Of a DNA stretch of 64,000 nt, positions 35,516-44,177 are shown piece after piece. Origin of the DNA: Gammaproteobacteria bacterium (lineage in GTDB: Bacteria > Pseudomonadota > Gammaproteobacteria > Xanthomonadales > Wenzhouxiangellaceae); assembly GCA_021772975.1 (NCBI GenBank), contig JAJFKY010000022.1:248001-312000 (forward strand), given 5' to 3'. Each line of letters begins with the position of its first letter. Within the stretch, counting starts at the first letter, position 1. Under the pieces are notes generated by a model. That model had not been told where the DNA came from, made no database searches, and saw only the letters and a program-made list of their open reading frames with translations. The position numbers were made by a program, and so were the translations under genes.

Positions 35516-36244
35516 TCAGGTTTCTATGTGTTCTTTCAGGTTTGCCCGAATCATGGCCAGACCCGAAGTCAGGCCATGCTGGTCTGCGCCAATCAAAGCG
35601 ACTGAGCCGTGCTGCAATTGGGCAAACAGCACATTATTGCTGTCAACCTGCATCCGCTCGTTCTGATCAACAGTCGTGTCAGGCATATAGATGGCCGTGA
35701 CCGGACCGTTGGCAGTATTAATCACCATATGTATGCCGTTGCCATTGGGTGTGCCACAGTTACGTGCATAGGCAATGCTGTTAACCAAATCCTGACCTGC
35801 TTCCAGACTCAGCCCCGCCAGTACCAGCCGGACCACATCGCCCTGCATGGGTTTTTGGGCCGCCAGTTGCAAGGTTATGTCGCCATCCTTGGACCAGTGA
35901 CTGGCCAGATGCTGTGCTACGCTTTGCTCGTCGGCTGTTTGATTCAAGACAAACACAGCGGTGGTCAAACCAACCCCCATAAGTAATCCGGCAGCCATAG
36001 CCGGTAGCCATTTCAGCGCAGGCTGAGCCGGGCCCGACGATGACTGCTTGCGCTGGGCTATAGCCAGCTCAAGCAGATCTTCCGGCACGGCCACGCCGAG
36101 GGCATTCTGCAACGCGGATTCGAACTTGTCTGACGCCGCCGCCGCCGCAGCGCAATCCGGGTCAGTCCGGACAGCTTCTTTAAAAGCCAGACTGCGAGCA
36201 TAAGGGTCAACCATCAACTGACGTTTAAACTCAAGGTAATTCAT
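35516..36244 (-). CDS. DUF3379-like membrane-anchored protein, copy 1 (probable anti-sigma partner)
   Basis: A 242-residue paralogue of the next gene downstream: same opening (MNYLEFKRQLMVDPYARS), Cys31, a membrane helix (about 79-101, sharing LPAMAAGL), and periplasmic RNCGTPNGNGIH (C163, H172) followed by VTAIYMPD. Its start lies inside the sigma gene, overlapping it by 14 bases, so it is translationally coupled to the ECF factor, as is usual for anti-sigma factors. Direct regulation of the sigma factor is inferred from this and from topology, not demonstrated. What the periplasmic domain senses is unknown; the invariant Cys and His suggest redox or metal. Confidence 0.78.
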   Translation of the reverse strand: MNYLEFKRQLMVDPYARSLAFKEAVRTDPDCAAAAAASDKFESALQNALGVAVPEDLLELAIAQRKQSSSGPAQPALKWLPAMAAGLLMGVGLTTAVFVLNQTADEQSVAQHLASHWSKDGDITLQLAAQKPMQGDVVRLVLAGLSLEAGQDLVNSIAYARNCGTPNGNGIHMVINTANGPVTAIYMPDTTVDQNERMQVDSNNVLFAQLQHGSVALIGADQHGLTSGLAMIRANLKEHIET

Positions 36245-36761
36245 GTACTTTATCGTCTCTCATTACATCATCGACCAGGGCGTCTTTCAGTTTTTCCCGG
36301 GCACGAAAAAGTTGTGTCATCACCGCACTGCGCGAAACCCCCAACTGCTCCGAAATCTCTTTGCAACTGTAGCCTCCTATGACCTGCAGCAACAGCGGCT
36401 CGCGATACTTTCTGGGCAACTTGGCGACCGCCTCACGCAAAATTCCCAGTTCGGAATCTGTTTCCGGCAACATGTTGGTCTCATCGACCACCACCACATC
36501 ATCAACATCAACCAGCGGTGGAACCTTGCGCTCGAATGTGCGGGCATACTCACGTCTGATAATCGTGAACAACCAGCCTTTGGCCGCTTTTTCATCTTTC
36601 AGGCTGTCCAGTGCCCGCCAGGCCCGCAGGAAAGTTTCCTGCACCAGGTCCTTAGCCAGCGTCTGGTTGCCGCACATCCAAACGGCATAACGGAACAAAT
36701 CCGTCGAGTATGCAGTTGCTAAAGCATCAAAGCGCAGTTTTTTGTCGTCTGTTTTAGTCAT
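36231..36761 (-). CDS. ECF-type RNA polymerase sigma factor
   Basis: A 176-residue two-domain sigma factor: region 2 (LFRYAVWMCGNQTLAKDLVQETFLRAWRAL, residues about 24-53) and region 4 (LPRKYREPLLLQ, then helix-turn-helix GYSCKEISEQLGVSRSAVMTQL). The inter-domain linker is acidic and long (VDVDDVVVVDETNM). It is the first gene of a three-gene unit with two DUF3379-like proteins. An 11-of-12 inverted repeat flanks its divergent promoter region with the patatin gene. The regulon is unknown. Confidence 0.9.
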   Translation of the reverse strand: MTKTDDKKLRFDALATAYSTDLFRYAVWMCGNQTLAKDLVQETFLRAWRALDSLKDEKAAKGWLFTIIRREYARTFERKVPPLVDVDDVVVVDETNMLPETDSELGILREAVAKLPRKYREPLLLQVIGGYSCKEISEQLGVSRSAVMTQLFRAREKLKDALVDDVMRDDKVHELP

Positions 36762-36766
36762 GACCG

Positions 36767-36859
36767 GTAAACCAGCAAAGTGATTGCGTCCAATTTAATT
36801 TTTTCTTCACCTCAAGTAGAGCTATTATAGGCATAGTATTACTCCACTTGCCGGTTTAC
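36767..36859. promoter_or_regulatory. Inverted repeat in the divergent sigma/patatin promoter region
   Basis: GTAAACCAGCAA (36767-36778, plus strand) and GTAAACCGGCAA (36859-36848, minus strand) are 12-base arms with a single mismatch, about 70 bases apart. Each faces inward from one of the divergent genes. They may be -35-type or operator elements shared by the ECF gene and the patatin gene. No regulator has been matched to them. Confidence 0.4.
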
Positions 36860-36871
36860 ATTCCATCCTCA

Positions 36872-38050
36872 ATGAACCCAGCCAAGCCTGAAAGTTCTGC
36901 CTCGCCGCTGATCGCCCTGAACTTGCCAGGGGGCGGTGCGCGGGGCGCTTATCAGGTAGGGGTTTTGCAGGCAATCCAGGAATTTAATTTCGCCGCAACC
37001 GGCCAGCCACACCGCAATCCATTTCCCATCATCACCGGAACCTCAGCCGGTGCGATCAATGCCAGCGTGCTGGCAAGTCACGGCCAGTCGCTGGCGGATG
37101 GAGTAGAACAGCTTAAGCATTTTTGGTGCCAGATGCAGAGCGAGCATATTTTCCGCACCGATCTGGGCACGGTTTTCAGCTATGCGGTGCGCTGGTTCTG
37201 CTCCATGTATCTGGGTTTTTTTGGCTTTTCACCACCGCGCTCACTGCTAGACAATGCACCGTTGGCTGATCTGCTGGCTACCCAGTTAGACACCAATGGC
37301 ATCCGTGCAGCCATCGCATCCGGAGCGCTGCACGCCATCGCGGTGACCGCTTCCGGCTACACCCGCTCAGGCTCCGCCTGTTTCTTTCAGGGCCACCCTG
37401 ACATTCAGACCTGGCATGTTAACCGGCATGAAGGTGTACGCACCGCCCTCGGGGTCGAACACCTGATGGCCTCCAGTGCGCTGCCATTGATTTTTCCGGC
37501 CACCCGCATCAACAATGAATACTATGCTGACGGCGGCATGCGCCAGACCGCTCCCCTGCGGCCCGCGATTCAACTGGGAGCCGAAAAGATTCTGGTTATC
37601 AGCACCCGTGATATTCATCAGGATGACCCGGTACCGGAAGACCAGCTGCACTACCCCAGCCTGGGCGAAGTCGGCGGCGCGATGATGGATATCATCTTTC
37701 TTGATAATCTGGCCGCTGACCTGGACAGACTTGAGCGCATCAACAAAATCATCGATCGGATCAGTGCCGCTGATCGACGCGCATTGAAACTGCGCAGGAT
37801 ACAAACCCTGGCTATCATGCCCAGCGAGGACGTCCGCAAAATCGCTTATGAGCATAGCCACGAGGTTCCTGGCACTTTACGTTTTATGCTGCGCCGGTTT
37901 GGCGCTTCCGGCGACGGCAACCGGCTTCGATTGCCCAGCTACCTGCTGTTCGAACCCGGTTTCTGTCGGGCTTTAATAAAACTCGGCTATCGGGATGCCT
38001 ATAATCAACGGCAACAACTGGAAACTTTTCTGGAAATCAATAATAAATAA
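36872..38050 (+). CDS. Patatin-like phospholipase
   Basis: A 392-residue Ser-Asp dyad acyl hydrolase. Oxyanion-hole motif PGGGARGAYQ (about residues 19-28), nucleophile elbow GTSAGAIN (about 56-63), and catalytic Asp in YADGG. These are all present, so it should be active on phospholipids or neutral lipids. A hydrophobic aromatic patch (RWFCSMYLGFFGFSP) suggests membrane association. There is no signal peptide. ATG 36872 (MNPAKPES) is chosen over an upstream in-frame TTG at 36848. It is divergent from the ECF sigma unit and followed closely (23 bases) by the aminotransferase. Confidence 0.88.
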   Translation: MNPAKPESSASPLIALNLPGGGARGAYQVGVLQAIQEFNFAATGQPHRNPFPIITGTSAGAINASVLASHGQSLADGVEQLKHFWCQMQSEHIFRTDLGTVFSYAVRWFCSMYLGFFGFSPPRSLLDNAPLADLLATQLDTNGIRAAIASGALHAIAVTASGYTRSGSACFFQGHPDIQTWHVNRHEGVRTALGVEHLMASSALPLIFPATRINNEYYADGGMRQTAPLRPAIQLGAEKILVISTRDIHQDDPVPEDQLHYPSLGEVGGAMMDIIFLDNLAADLDRLERINKIIDRISAADRRALKLRRIQTLAIMPSEDVRKIAYEHSHEVPGTLRFMLRRFGASGDGNRLRLPSYLLFEPGFCRALIKLGYRDAYNQRQQLETFLEINNK

Positions 38051-38073
38051 ACTGACAAGGAGTCAGCACTATC

Positions 38074-39231
38074 ATGAGCAACACCGCCACTGGCCCCGGC
38101 AGCAAGCTGCCCGGTATCGGGATATCCATTTTCGCTTCAATGAGCCAGAAAGCCAAAGCTGCCAGTGCCTTGAACCTGGCCATTGGCTGTCCAGATTTTT
38201 CACCGCCCAAGGCATTGCAGGAGAGCCTTAAAAGTCATCTTGATCAAGGCCATAACCAGTATGCACCAATGCCGGGGCTGCTGCGTCTGCGGCAGAAAAT
38301 AGCCGCCAAAACGCTTTACTCCTATGCTGTTGAGATTGACCCTGAAACCGAGGTAACACTGACCGCGGGCGCTACCGAAGCACTGTTTGTGGCTATCACC
38401 TGCCTGATCAGGCCCGGGGATGAAGTCATTATCTTTGACCCGGCTTTCGACTGCTACGCGCCACCCACCCAATTGGCCGGCGGCATACCGGTGCATCTGC
38501 CGCTGAGTCCGCCGGACTATAAACCTGACTGGTCAGCGCTGCGTGCCGCCTTGACGCCACGCACCCGCCTGATCATTCTGAATACGCCGCATAACCCCTG
38601 CGGCAGTTTAATGGACACCCAGGATTTCGCGCAGTTGGAAGCTATTGTCGAGGGTACTGACATCTATCTGATCTGTGACGAAGTTTATGAGCACATCGTG
38701 TTTGACGGCCATCGGCATCTGAGCATGCTGCAGTATCCGGCCCTGCGCCAGCGCGCCTTTGTGATGTCCTCGTTTGGCAAGACTTATCATGCCACCGGCT
38801 GGAAGATGGGCTACTGCGTCGCGCCACCCGAGTTAACCCGGCAAGTCAGACTGATTCATCAGTTCGTGACATTCTGCGTTTCGACACCGGTACAGCACGC
38901 CATTGCCGACCAGCTCGACGATCACCGGCACTGCGATGAACTACCGGCATTCTATCAACGCAAGCGCGATCATTTCCGCCAGGCGCTGAAGGGTTCACGC
39001 TTTAATATCCTGCCCTGCCACGGCAGTTACTTTCAGCTGCTGGACTACAGCGCTATCAGTGATGCGCCCGATACCGAGTTCGCCGATCAATTGATCACCC
39101 GGCATGGGCTTGCGGCAATCCCGGTGTCGGCTTTTTATGCCGATGGCACCGACCACAAAGTCCTGCGCTTTTGTTTCGCCAAAGGCGACGAGACCCTGAG
39201 CAGAGCCGGAGAAATATTGTGCGCGATCTGA
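38074..39231 (+). CDS. PLP-dependent methionine/glutamine aminotransferase (YbdL-like)
   Basis: A 385-residue fold-type I aminotransferase. LNLAIGCPDFSPP at the N-terminus, NQYAPMPGLLRLRQKIA, TAGATEALFVA, NTPHNPCG, CDEVYEHIVFDG, PLP lysine K236 in SSFGKTYHATGWKMGY, and a C-terminal RFCFAK carrying the carboxylate-binding Arg. This pattern is close to E. coli YbdL, which uses methionine. The following gene is an omega-amidase, and together the two form the glutaminase II or methionine-salvage route: transaminate with glutamine, then hydrolyse the 2-oxoglutaramate. AGGAG lies before the ATG. Confidence 0.87.
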   Translation: MSNTATGPGSKLPGIGISIFASMSQKAKAASALNLAIGCPDFSPPKALQESLKSHLDQGHNQYAPMPGLLRLRQKIAAKTLYSYAVEIDPETEVTLTAGATEALFVAITCLIRPGDEVIIFDPAFDCYAPPTQLAGGIPVHLPLSPPDYKPDWSALRAALTPRTRLIILNTPHNPCGSLMDTQDFAQLEAIVEGTDIYLICDEVYEHIVFDGHRHLSMLQYPALRQRAFVMSSFGKTYHATGWKMGYCVAPPELTRQVRLIHQFVTFCVSTPVQHAIADQLDDHRHCDELPAFYQRKRDHFRQALKGSRFNILPCHGSYFQLLDYSAISDAPDTEFADQLITRHGLAAIPVSAFYADGTDHKVLRFCFAKGDETLSRAGEILCAI

Positions 39232-40013
39232 ACATAGCCTTACTGCAGTGCCCACTGCAATGGCATGCGCCGGCCGTGAACCGAACATACTTCAGCGCCA
39301 GACTGGCCGAAGTCGAGCAGGCTGATCTGATTATTTTGCCGGAAATGTTTACCACCGGCTTCACTATGGACGCCGCCGAGCAGGCTGAGCCCGTGGACGG
39401 CGCCAGCCTGGAATGGCTGCGGACGGTTGCCGCTGACCGGCAGGCTGTGGTTACCGGTTCAGTCGCCGTTAAAACCGACGCCGGTTGCTGCAACCGGCTT
39501 TACTGGGTCCGCCCGGACGGCAGTTTTGCACATTACGATAAACGCCACCTGTTCGCCCTGGCGGGTGAGCACCAGGCCTATCTGGCCGGGCGCGAACGGT
39601 TGATAGTTGAATTGCATGGCTGGCGAATCTGCCCGCAGATCTGCTATGACCTGCGTTTTCCAGTCTGGAGCCGTAACCGCAATGATTATGATCTGCTGCT
39701 GTACGTGGCCAACTGGCCGGACAAACGCCGCCAGCACTGGATTAAATTGTTGCAGGCCCGCGCGATCGAAAACCAAAGCTGGTGTGTCGGGGTCAACCGC
39801 ATCGGCAGCGATGCTAACGGCGTCCATTATGCTGGTGACAGCCTGGTCTGTGATCCGCTCGGTGAAGTGGTTGCCGATGCCGGCGATAAGGAACAACTCA
39901 TCCAGCTGAGCCTGTCTGCCGTTCAACTCGTACAGGTTCGCAGCCAGCTCCCGTTTCTGCGGGATGCAGATGATTTTCAACTGCGGGAACCGGACCAGCC
40001 GGAGCGGGCATGA
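39219..40013 (+). CDS. Omega-amidase, nitrilase superfamily (YafV-like)
   Basis: A 264-residue carbon-nitrogen hydrolase. The catalytic triad is complete: E42 (LPEMFTTGF), K108 (HYDKRHLF), C142 (QICYDLRFPVW). MFTTGF and the YDKRHLF segment are typical of 2-oxoglutaramate/2-oxosuccinamate omega-amidases. The likely start is GTG 39219, overlapping the aminotransferase by 13 bases, with GGAG 7 bases upstream (39208-39211); a longer frame from 39171 would add an arginine-rich segment unlike the family. Tight overlap supports a shared pathway with the aminotransferase. Confidence 0.87.
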   Translation: MRDLNIALLQCPLQWHAPAVNRTYFSARLAEVEQADLIILPEMFTTGFTMDAAEQAEPVDGASLEWLRTVAADRQAVVTGSVAVKTDAGCCNRLYWVRPDGSFAHYDKRHLFALAGEHQAYLAGRERLIVELHGWRICPQICYDLRFPVWSRNRNDYDLLLYVANWPDKRRQHWIKLLQARAIENQSWCVGVNRIGSDANGVHYAGDSLVCDPLGEVVADAGDKEQLIQLSLSAVQLVQVRSQLPFLRDADDFQLREPDQPERA

Positions 40014-40069
40014 TCATTGTGTACCCAATGACGGCTGCCGCCGCAGGCTAACGTATTTCACCAAACCCG

Positions 40070-41929
40070 TTATTCAGCAGCAGGCTGATTCACAATCTCG
40101 TCAATGGTGGATTGCGCCAGAGGATGATAACCGGCACGAGCCAGCGCATAGGTTTTTTGGGCAAACTCAGCGCCTGTCTCGGATTTCATCAGCTGTTCGT
40201 ATAGGGGAACAATCAGTTTGCGCCGTCCAATTTTGATCAGATACTGCTCTAGCCTTGCATAGGCGGGCTGATAATCATTTTGAATCGCCAGCTTTAACCA
40301 GCTGTGGGCAATTTCGTTATTGCCGGTCCGGGTTAAGTCAAACGCTTTGTCCAGGGCTGCCATACGCTGCGCCCCGATGTTTATCGGCAGATTATTCAGA
40401 AAATACAGCCATTCCTGCGTACTCCACTTTGTGCTGTCAAGTTGATCCAGTCCGCTGTTACCCGCCAGCCATTGCTGGCGGAAGGCATCAATCGGCTCGA
40501 AGGCATCGGAGCCTGGCACCGGATGATCCGCCGGCAAACCTTCTCCTTCAATCCACATCCTGACCGGATGAATACCGATCACACCAGGGTTTGGTTCCAG
40601 CAGGTGGGTGCGTAGATCGATTAAAAAACCCATCGTATTAATACTCTGAAACTGATGCCGCTGAAAATAGCCCTGTAGCCATGCATCAAAGCGTTCACGG
40701 CCAAACTGCTGCTCCAGCCAGGTCAGAAACCAGCGGCCTTTCTCATAGGCCACATCGGAAAAACCATCGTCTGGATCACGCCCATCCAGCTCAATCGCCA
40801 GGCGGGTGTCGGCAGATGATTCGGTCGTTCTGATTTCCTCCAGCAGGCTCTGATAGCCCAGCACCGCTTCCATGTTGGCGCGGCGCTTACCATAAATATC
40901 TTCCACAATCCGGCCTTCCAGATAAGTGGTAAAACCCTCATTCAGCCACAAATCAGCCCAGGTCGCATTGGTGACCAGATTACCGGACCACGAATGCGCC
41001 AGCTCATGCGCGATCAAAGACACCAGGCTTTTATCACCGGCTATCACCGTCGGGGTGATAAACGACAGGCGCGGGTTTTCCATACCGCCAAACGGGAAGC
41101 TGGGCGGCAGAATCAGAAGATCATAGCGACCCCATTGATAAGGGCCGAAGCGCTTCTCGGTGGCATCCATCATGGCCTCGGTATCATCGAACTCTCTGGC
41201 CGCGGCGGCCAGCACTGAGGGTTCCGCATACACGCCGGTGCGCTCGCTCATCGGCTGAAAGCGCAACTCACCTACCGCCAGCGCCATCAGGTAAGAGGGA
41301 ATCGCCTGGGGCATGCGGAACTGATAATCACCGTCCTGGTCATCAGGATCGTTTTCCGCGCTCATCACCGCCTTCAAACCCTGCGCTGTGCGGATTTTGG
41401 CCGCATAGGTAAACCTGACCTGCGGGGTATCCTGTAACGGCACCCAACTGCGTGCATGGATCGCCTGGGACTGACTGAACAAAAACGGATATTGTTTACC
41501 AGCGGTCTGGACCGGGTTCAGCCATTGCAGACCGGATGCCTGCGGCTGGGTTGAATAACGCACCCGCACCTGGCTGGCGGTGGCGGGCAGTTCAACCGTT
41601 AACGGTGCCCCCAGGCCTTGCTGTGGTTCTCCCAGCCAATATTGCGTCTTGACCCAATCATGCTCAGTGCGGACCTCAGCCGAATGGATCAGCAGATCGC
41701 GAGTATCCAGCACCAGTTGTTGCGCGTCTGGCTGGTTTCGCACCAACCTCAGGGTGACGCTTCCGGTTAATGCCTGGCTGTCAAAATCCACCTCCAGATC
41801 AAGCATCAGATGATCAATTACGACCTGATCAGGTTGACTGAAACTATGCGGGTCGGGCTGAAAATCCGCGTTGGCCACAGCGGTAACAAGCAACATCCCA
41901 AGCGCTGACAAGATGACTCGAATACGCAT
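40070..41929 (-). CDS. M1 family zinc aminopeptidase, leukotriene-A4-hydrolase-like, exported
   Basis: A 619-residue gluzincin. Signal peptide (about 1-22, ending ANA), N-terminal beta-sandwich, catalytic domain with exopeptidase motif FGGMENP, zinc motif HELAHSW (about residues 304-310) and second Glu in WLNEGFTTYLEG, then a helical C-terminal domain, the layout of leukotriene A4 hydrolase and cold-active ColAP enzymes. All catalytic residues are intact. ATG 41929 is used so that the signal peptide starts correctly; an 8-codon upstream extension is not supported. It lies 139 bases downstream of the VOC gene and is probably transcribed separately. Confidence 0.92.
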   Translation of the reverse strand: MRIRVILSALGMLLVTAVANADFQPDPHSFSQPDQVVIDHLMLDLEVDFDSQALTGSVTLRLVRNQPDAQQLVLDTRDLLIHSAEVRTEHDWVKTQYWLGEPQQGLGAPLTVELPATASQVRVRYSTQPQASGLQWLNPVQTAGKQYPFLFSQSQAIHARSWVPLQDTPQVRFTYAAKIRTAQGLKAVMSAENDPDDQDGDYQFRMPQAIPSYLMALAVGELRFQPMSERTGVYAEPSVLAAAAREFDDTEAMMDATEKRFGPYQWGRYDLLILPPSFPFGGMENPRLSFITPTVIAGDKSLVSLIAHELAHSWSGNLVTNATWADLWLNEGFTTYLEGRIVEDIYGKRRANMEAVLGYQSLLEEIRTTESSADTRLAIELDGRDPDDGFSDVAYEKGRWFLTWLEQQFGRERFDAWLQGYFQRHQFQSINTMGFLIDLRTHLLEPNPGVIGIHPVRMWIEGEGLPADHPVPGSDAFEPIDAFRQQWLAGNSGLDQLDSTKWSTQEWLYFLNNLPINIGAQRMAALDKAFDLTRTGNNEIAHSWLKLAIQNDYQPAYARLEQYLIKIGRRKLIVPLYEQLMKSETGAEFAQKTYALARAGYHPLAQSTIDEIVNQPAAE

Positions 41930-42068
41930 AATTGAATCCCGATGGTTTGGCAAAGCAGGCTATTCTAGGCTATGCCCGGCAGATAATCACAACTGTCTGG
42001 CCCGGCGGTGGTGCGGCATGGCGGATATGTCCGCTGCCGCCAGCCGGTGCTGTAACGCTTGTTCAGGT

Positions 42069-42425
42069 TCAGGCCGGCAACCTGGACTGAAAACTCATCG
42101 GCATGCCATTGGGCGCGTGCAGATAATAAATCCTTTCGCCATGCGCATCGGTTGGACCGTCGGGTTTCAGGCCGTTGCGACGGGCCTGTTCAGCCCATGC
42201 ATCGGCATCATCAACAACGAGCTGCAGCATGGTCATCGCCGGCATCCGCTCACTCTCCGGCCACAGCTCAATCCAGCTGTCGCCAGCAGGAAATACCGCA
42301 CCCATAAAATCTTCACCGCTGCTGCCCATATCGGTAGCCGGCAGCCCCAGGCCATCACCCAGAAATGTCGCGAAATTTTTGCTGTCGTTGCCTACCAGAC
42401 AAAACCTGATTCCCAGTACCTGCAT
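42069..42425 (-). CDS. VOC (glyoxalase/bleomycin-resistance fold) family protein
   Basis: A 118-residue protein with the paired beta-alpha-beta-beta-beta fold expected of vicinal-oxygen-chelate proteins (IRFCLVGNDSKNFATFLGDGLGLP, then MLQLVVDDADAWAEQARRNG and a Y-x-x-x-PNGMPMSF end). Metal ligands cannot be assigned with confidence; the usual N-terminal His is absent, so it may bind rather than transform a ligand. It sits 20 bases after uppP. Function is unknown. Confidence 0.7.
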   Translation of the reverse strand: MQVLGIRFCLVGNDSKNFATFLGDGLGLPATDMGSSGEDFMGAVFPAGDSWIELWPESERMPAMTMLQLVVDDADAWAEQARRNGLKPDGPTDAHGERIYYLHAPNGMPMSFQSRLPA

Positions 42426-42445
42426 ACGTTATGAACCTCCGGGTT

Positions 42446-43234
42446 CTAAAAACAAAAAATCAATACCAGCCCAAGCATCAAGCGGTATAGCACAAACGGC
42501 AACATGCCGATGCTTTCCACCAGCCGCATAAATACACTGATGGTCGCAAAAGCAATCACCGCGGTCACCACGGTCGCAATGATCAGCAATCCAGCCGAAT
42601 AATCAGCACCAGCCTCCGCACTCAGCAGTTTGAGCAGGCTGTAAGCTCCGGCCGCCGTCAGTACCGGTACCGATAATAGGAACGCGAACCGCGCCGCCGC
42701 TTTGCGTTCCAGCCCCAATGCCAGACCCGCGGTCATGGTCACCCCGCTGCGTGAGGTACCCGGGATTAACGCCAGCACCTGCGCCAGACCAATCATGACT
42801 GCCTGTGGCAGGCGAAGATCGGACATGATCCGACAGCGCTTGCCGAACCAATCGGCCAGTCCCAGCAGTAAACCGAACACAATCGTGGTGGCGGCAATCA
42901 CCGGAATACCGCGGGTATTGGCGTCTATCCAATCGGCCAGCAGAAAACCGATCAGCAGTACCGGCAGGCTGGCGATGATGATGTGTTTACCCAGGCGGGC
43001 CGCAGCATGGTCTTTGCTGTGCAGCATTCCGGCCACGATATCGATCAGTTCCTGTCGCAGATAAATCACAATCGCCAGTAAAGTGCCCAGATGCACGGCT
43101 GCGTCAAACGCAATGCCCTGATCCCGCCAGCCGGCCATCTGACTGAGCAGCGCCAGATGGCCGGAGCTGGAAATCGGCAGAAATTCGGTCAAGCCCTGCA
43201 CAATGGCAAGCATAATCGCCTGGAATAATGTCAT
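42446..43234 (-). CDS. uppP: Undecaprenyl-diphosphatase UppP/BacA
   Basis: A 262-residue polytopic membrane phosphatase that recycles undecaprenyl pyrophosphate for cell-wall synthesis and confers bacitracin tolerance. Family motifs are present: QGLTEFLPISSSGHL (residues 14-28, catalytic Glu and Ser region) and PGTSRSGVTMTAGL (about 170) with the catalytic Arg, plus the repeated inverted topology. It follows the cupin gene by 24 bases. Confidence 0.95.
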   Translation of the reverse strand: MTLFQAIMLAIVQGLTEFLPISSSGHLALLSQMAGWRDQGIAFDAAVHLGTLLAIVIYLRQELIDIVAGMLHSKDHAAARLGKHIIIASLPVLLIGFLLADWIDANTRGIPVIAATTIVFGLLLGLADWFGKRCRIMSDLRLPQAVMIGLAQVLALIPGTSRSGVTMTAGLALGLERKAAARFAFLLSVPVLTAAGAYSLLKLLSAEAGADYSAGLLIIATVVTAVIAFATISVFMRLVESIGMLPFVLYRLMLGLVLIFCF

Positions 43235-43258
43235 ATCGCGAATATTTCCGCTTCGGCC

Positions 43259-43564
43259 TCAGCTGCCGGACGGCGCCGCACATTCAATAAAGTCATAAGG
43301 TCCGTGTTGAATCAGCAGATAACTGGCGACCTGCCGGCCGGGATTTTGCAGCGCATGTGCCTCGCCGGCGGTGAAAGATGCTTTTTGTCCGGTGCGCAGT
43401 GTTTGCTCACGCCGTGCGCTTAATACCCGGAGTTCACCAGCCAGGCAAAAAATACTTTCCCGAATCTGACTGTGATAGTGCCAGGTCAATTGCTCACCGG
43501 CGCCCATTGAGATCTGTACCACCCGGACATCGTCCGTCCGGACTAACTCCTCACGTTCGAACAT
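43259..43564 (-). CDS. Small cupin-domain protein
   Basis: A 101-residue single-domain cupin. Motif 1 is seen as LTWHYHSQIRESIFCLAGEL (His, His, Glu ligands) and motif 2 as AGEAHALQNPG (His). A metal-binding jelly-roll is therefore likely, but the substrate is unknown. Its start overlaps the PEBP gene by 14 bases and it ends 24 bases before uppP. Confidence 0.75.
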   Translation of the reverse strand: MFEREELVRTDDVRVVQISMGAGEQLTWHYHSQIRESIFCLAGELRVLSARREQTLRTGQKASFTAGEAHALQNPGRQVASYLLIQHGPYDFIECAAPSGS

Positions 43565-44177
43565 GCGGATTCAAGCTGTATTTGCCGATGATGTCCGCAT
43601 GGCCAAGGCTATGCGCCTGAATGGCCTGCAGGGCATCACGACCGTCAAACACCGCCGGTAGACTCAGACTGGCCACAGCCAGTGCGTGCACAGTAAAGTG
43701 ATAATGATGCAAACGCTCGTCATTCCAGGGCGGACAGGGGCCATCGTAGCCAAAGTACTGCCCAGCCATCGGACCGCCGGCCATAAAACTGGTGTAATCA
43801 TTTAGCCCTTGACGGCTGCCCGGCGGGCCGGGGGGATTTTTTTTACCGCCTGACGTTACCCCGTTACTGCAACTGCCCTGGGCCAGTTCATGGATGCCGG
43901 GATCGATATCAATCATCACCCAATGGTAAAAATCGACACGCGGTAAATTGAAATCGATAAATACATTTTCCTGATTGACGTTGTCGGCTACGGATGGAAC
44001 GTCCGGATCCACGCATAGCAGTGCATACGAGCGGGTACCCTCGGGCGCCCCGGACCAGCGCAAGTGGGGGTTGAGATTGCTGGACAGGGTCATGTGCTCG
44101 CTGGCGTGTTGTTGGCCGAATGCAAATTTTGGATCAATCAGCTGTCCAGTATGAATATCATTGGAATCCAATCTCAT
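43551..44177 (-). CDS. YbhB/YbcL family PEBP (Raf-kinase-inhibitor-like) protein
   Basis: A 208-residue phosphatidylethanolamine-binding-protein fold. Signatures: LRWSGAPEGTRSYALLCVDPDVP, FYHWVMIDID, YFGYDGPCPPWNDERLHHYHFTVHAL, with conserved Asp, His and the GxGYxGPxPP-like ligand pocket. No signal peptide is seen. The role of bacterial members is unclear. It overlaps the upstream sorbosone-dehydrogenase-like gene by 4 bases (ATGA) and the cupin by 14, so the three are co-translated. Confidence 0.85.
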   Translation of the reverse strand: MRLDSNDIHTGQLIDPKFAFGQQHASEHMTLSSNLNPHLRWSGAPEGTRSYALLCVDPDVPSVADNVNQENVFIDFNLPRVDFYHWVMIDIDPGIHELAQGSCSNGVTSGGKKNPPGPPGSRQGLNDYTSFMAGGPMAGQYFGYDGPCPPWNDERLHHYHFTVHALAVASLSLPAVFDGRDALQAIQAHSLGHADIIGKYSLNPHVRT

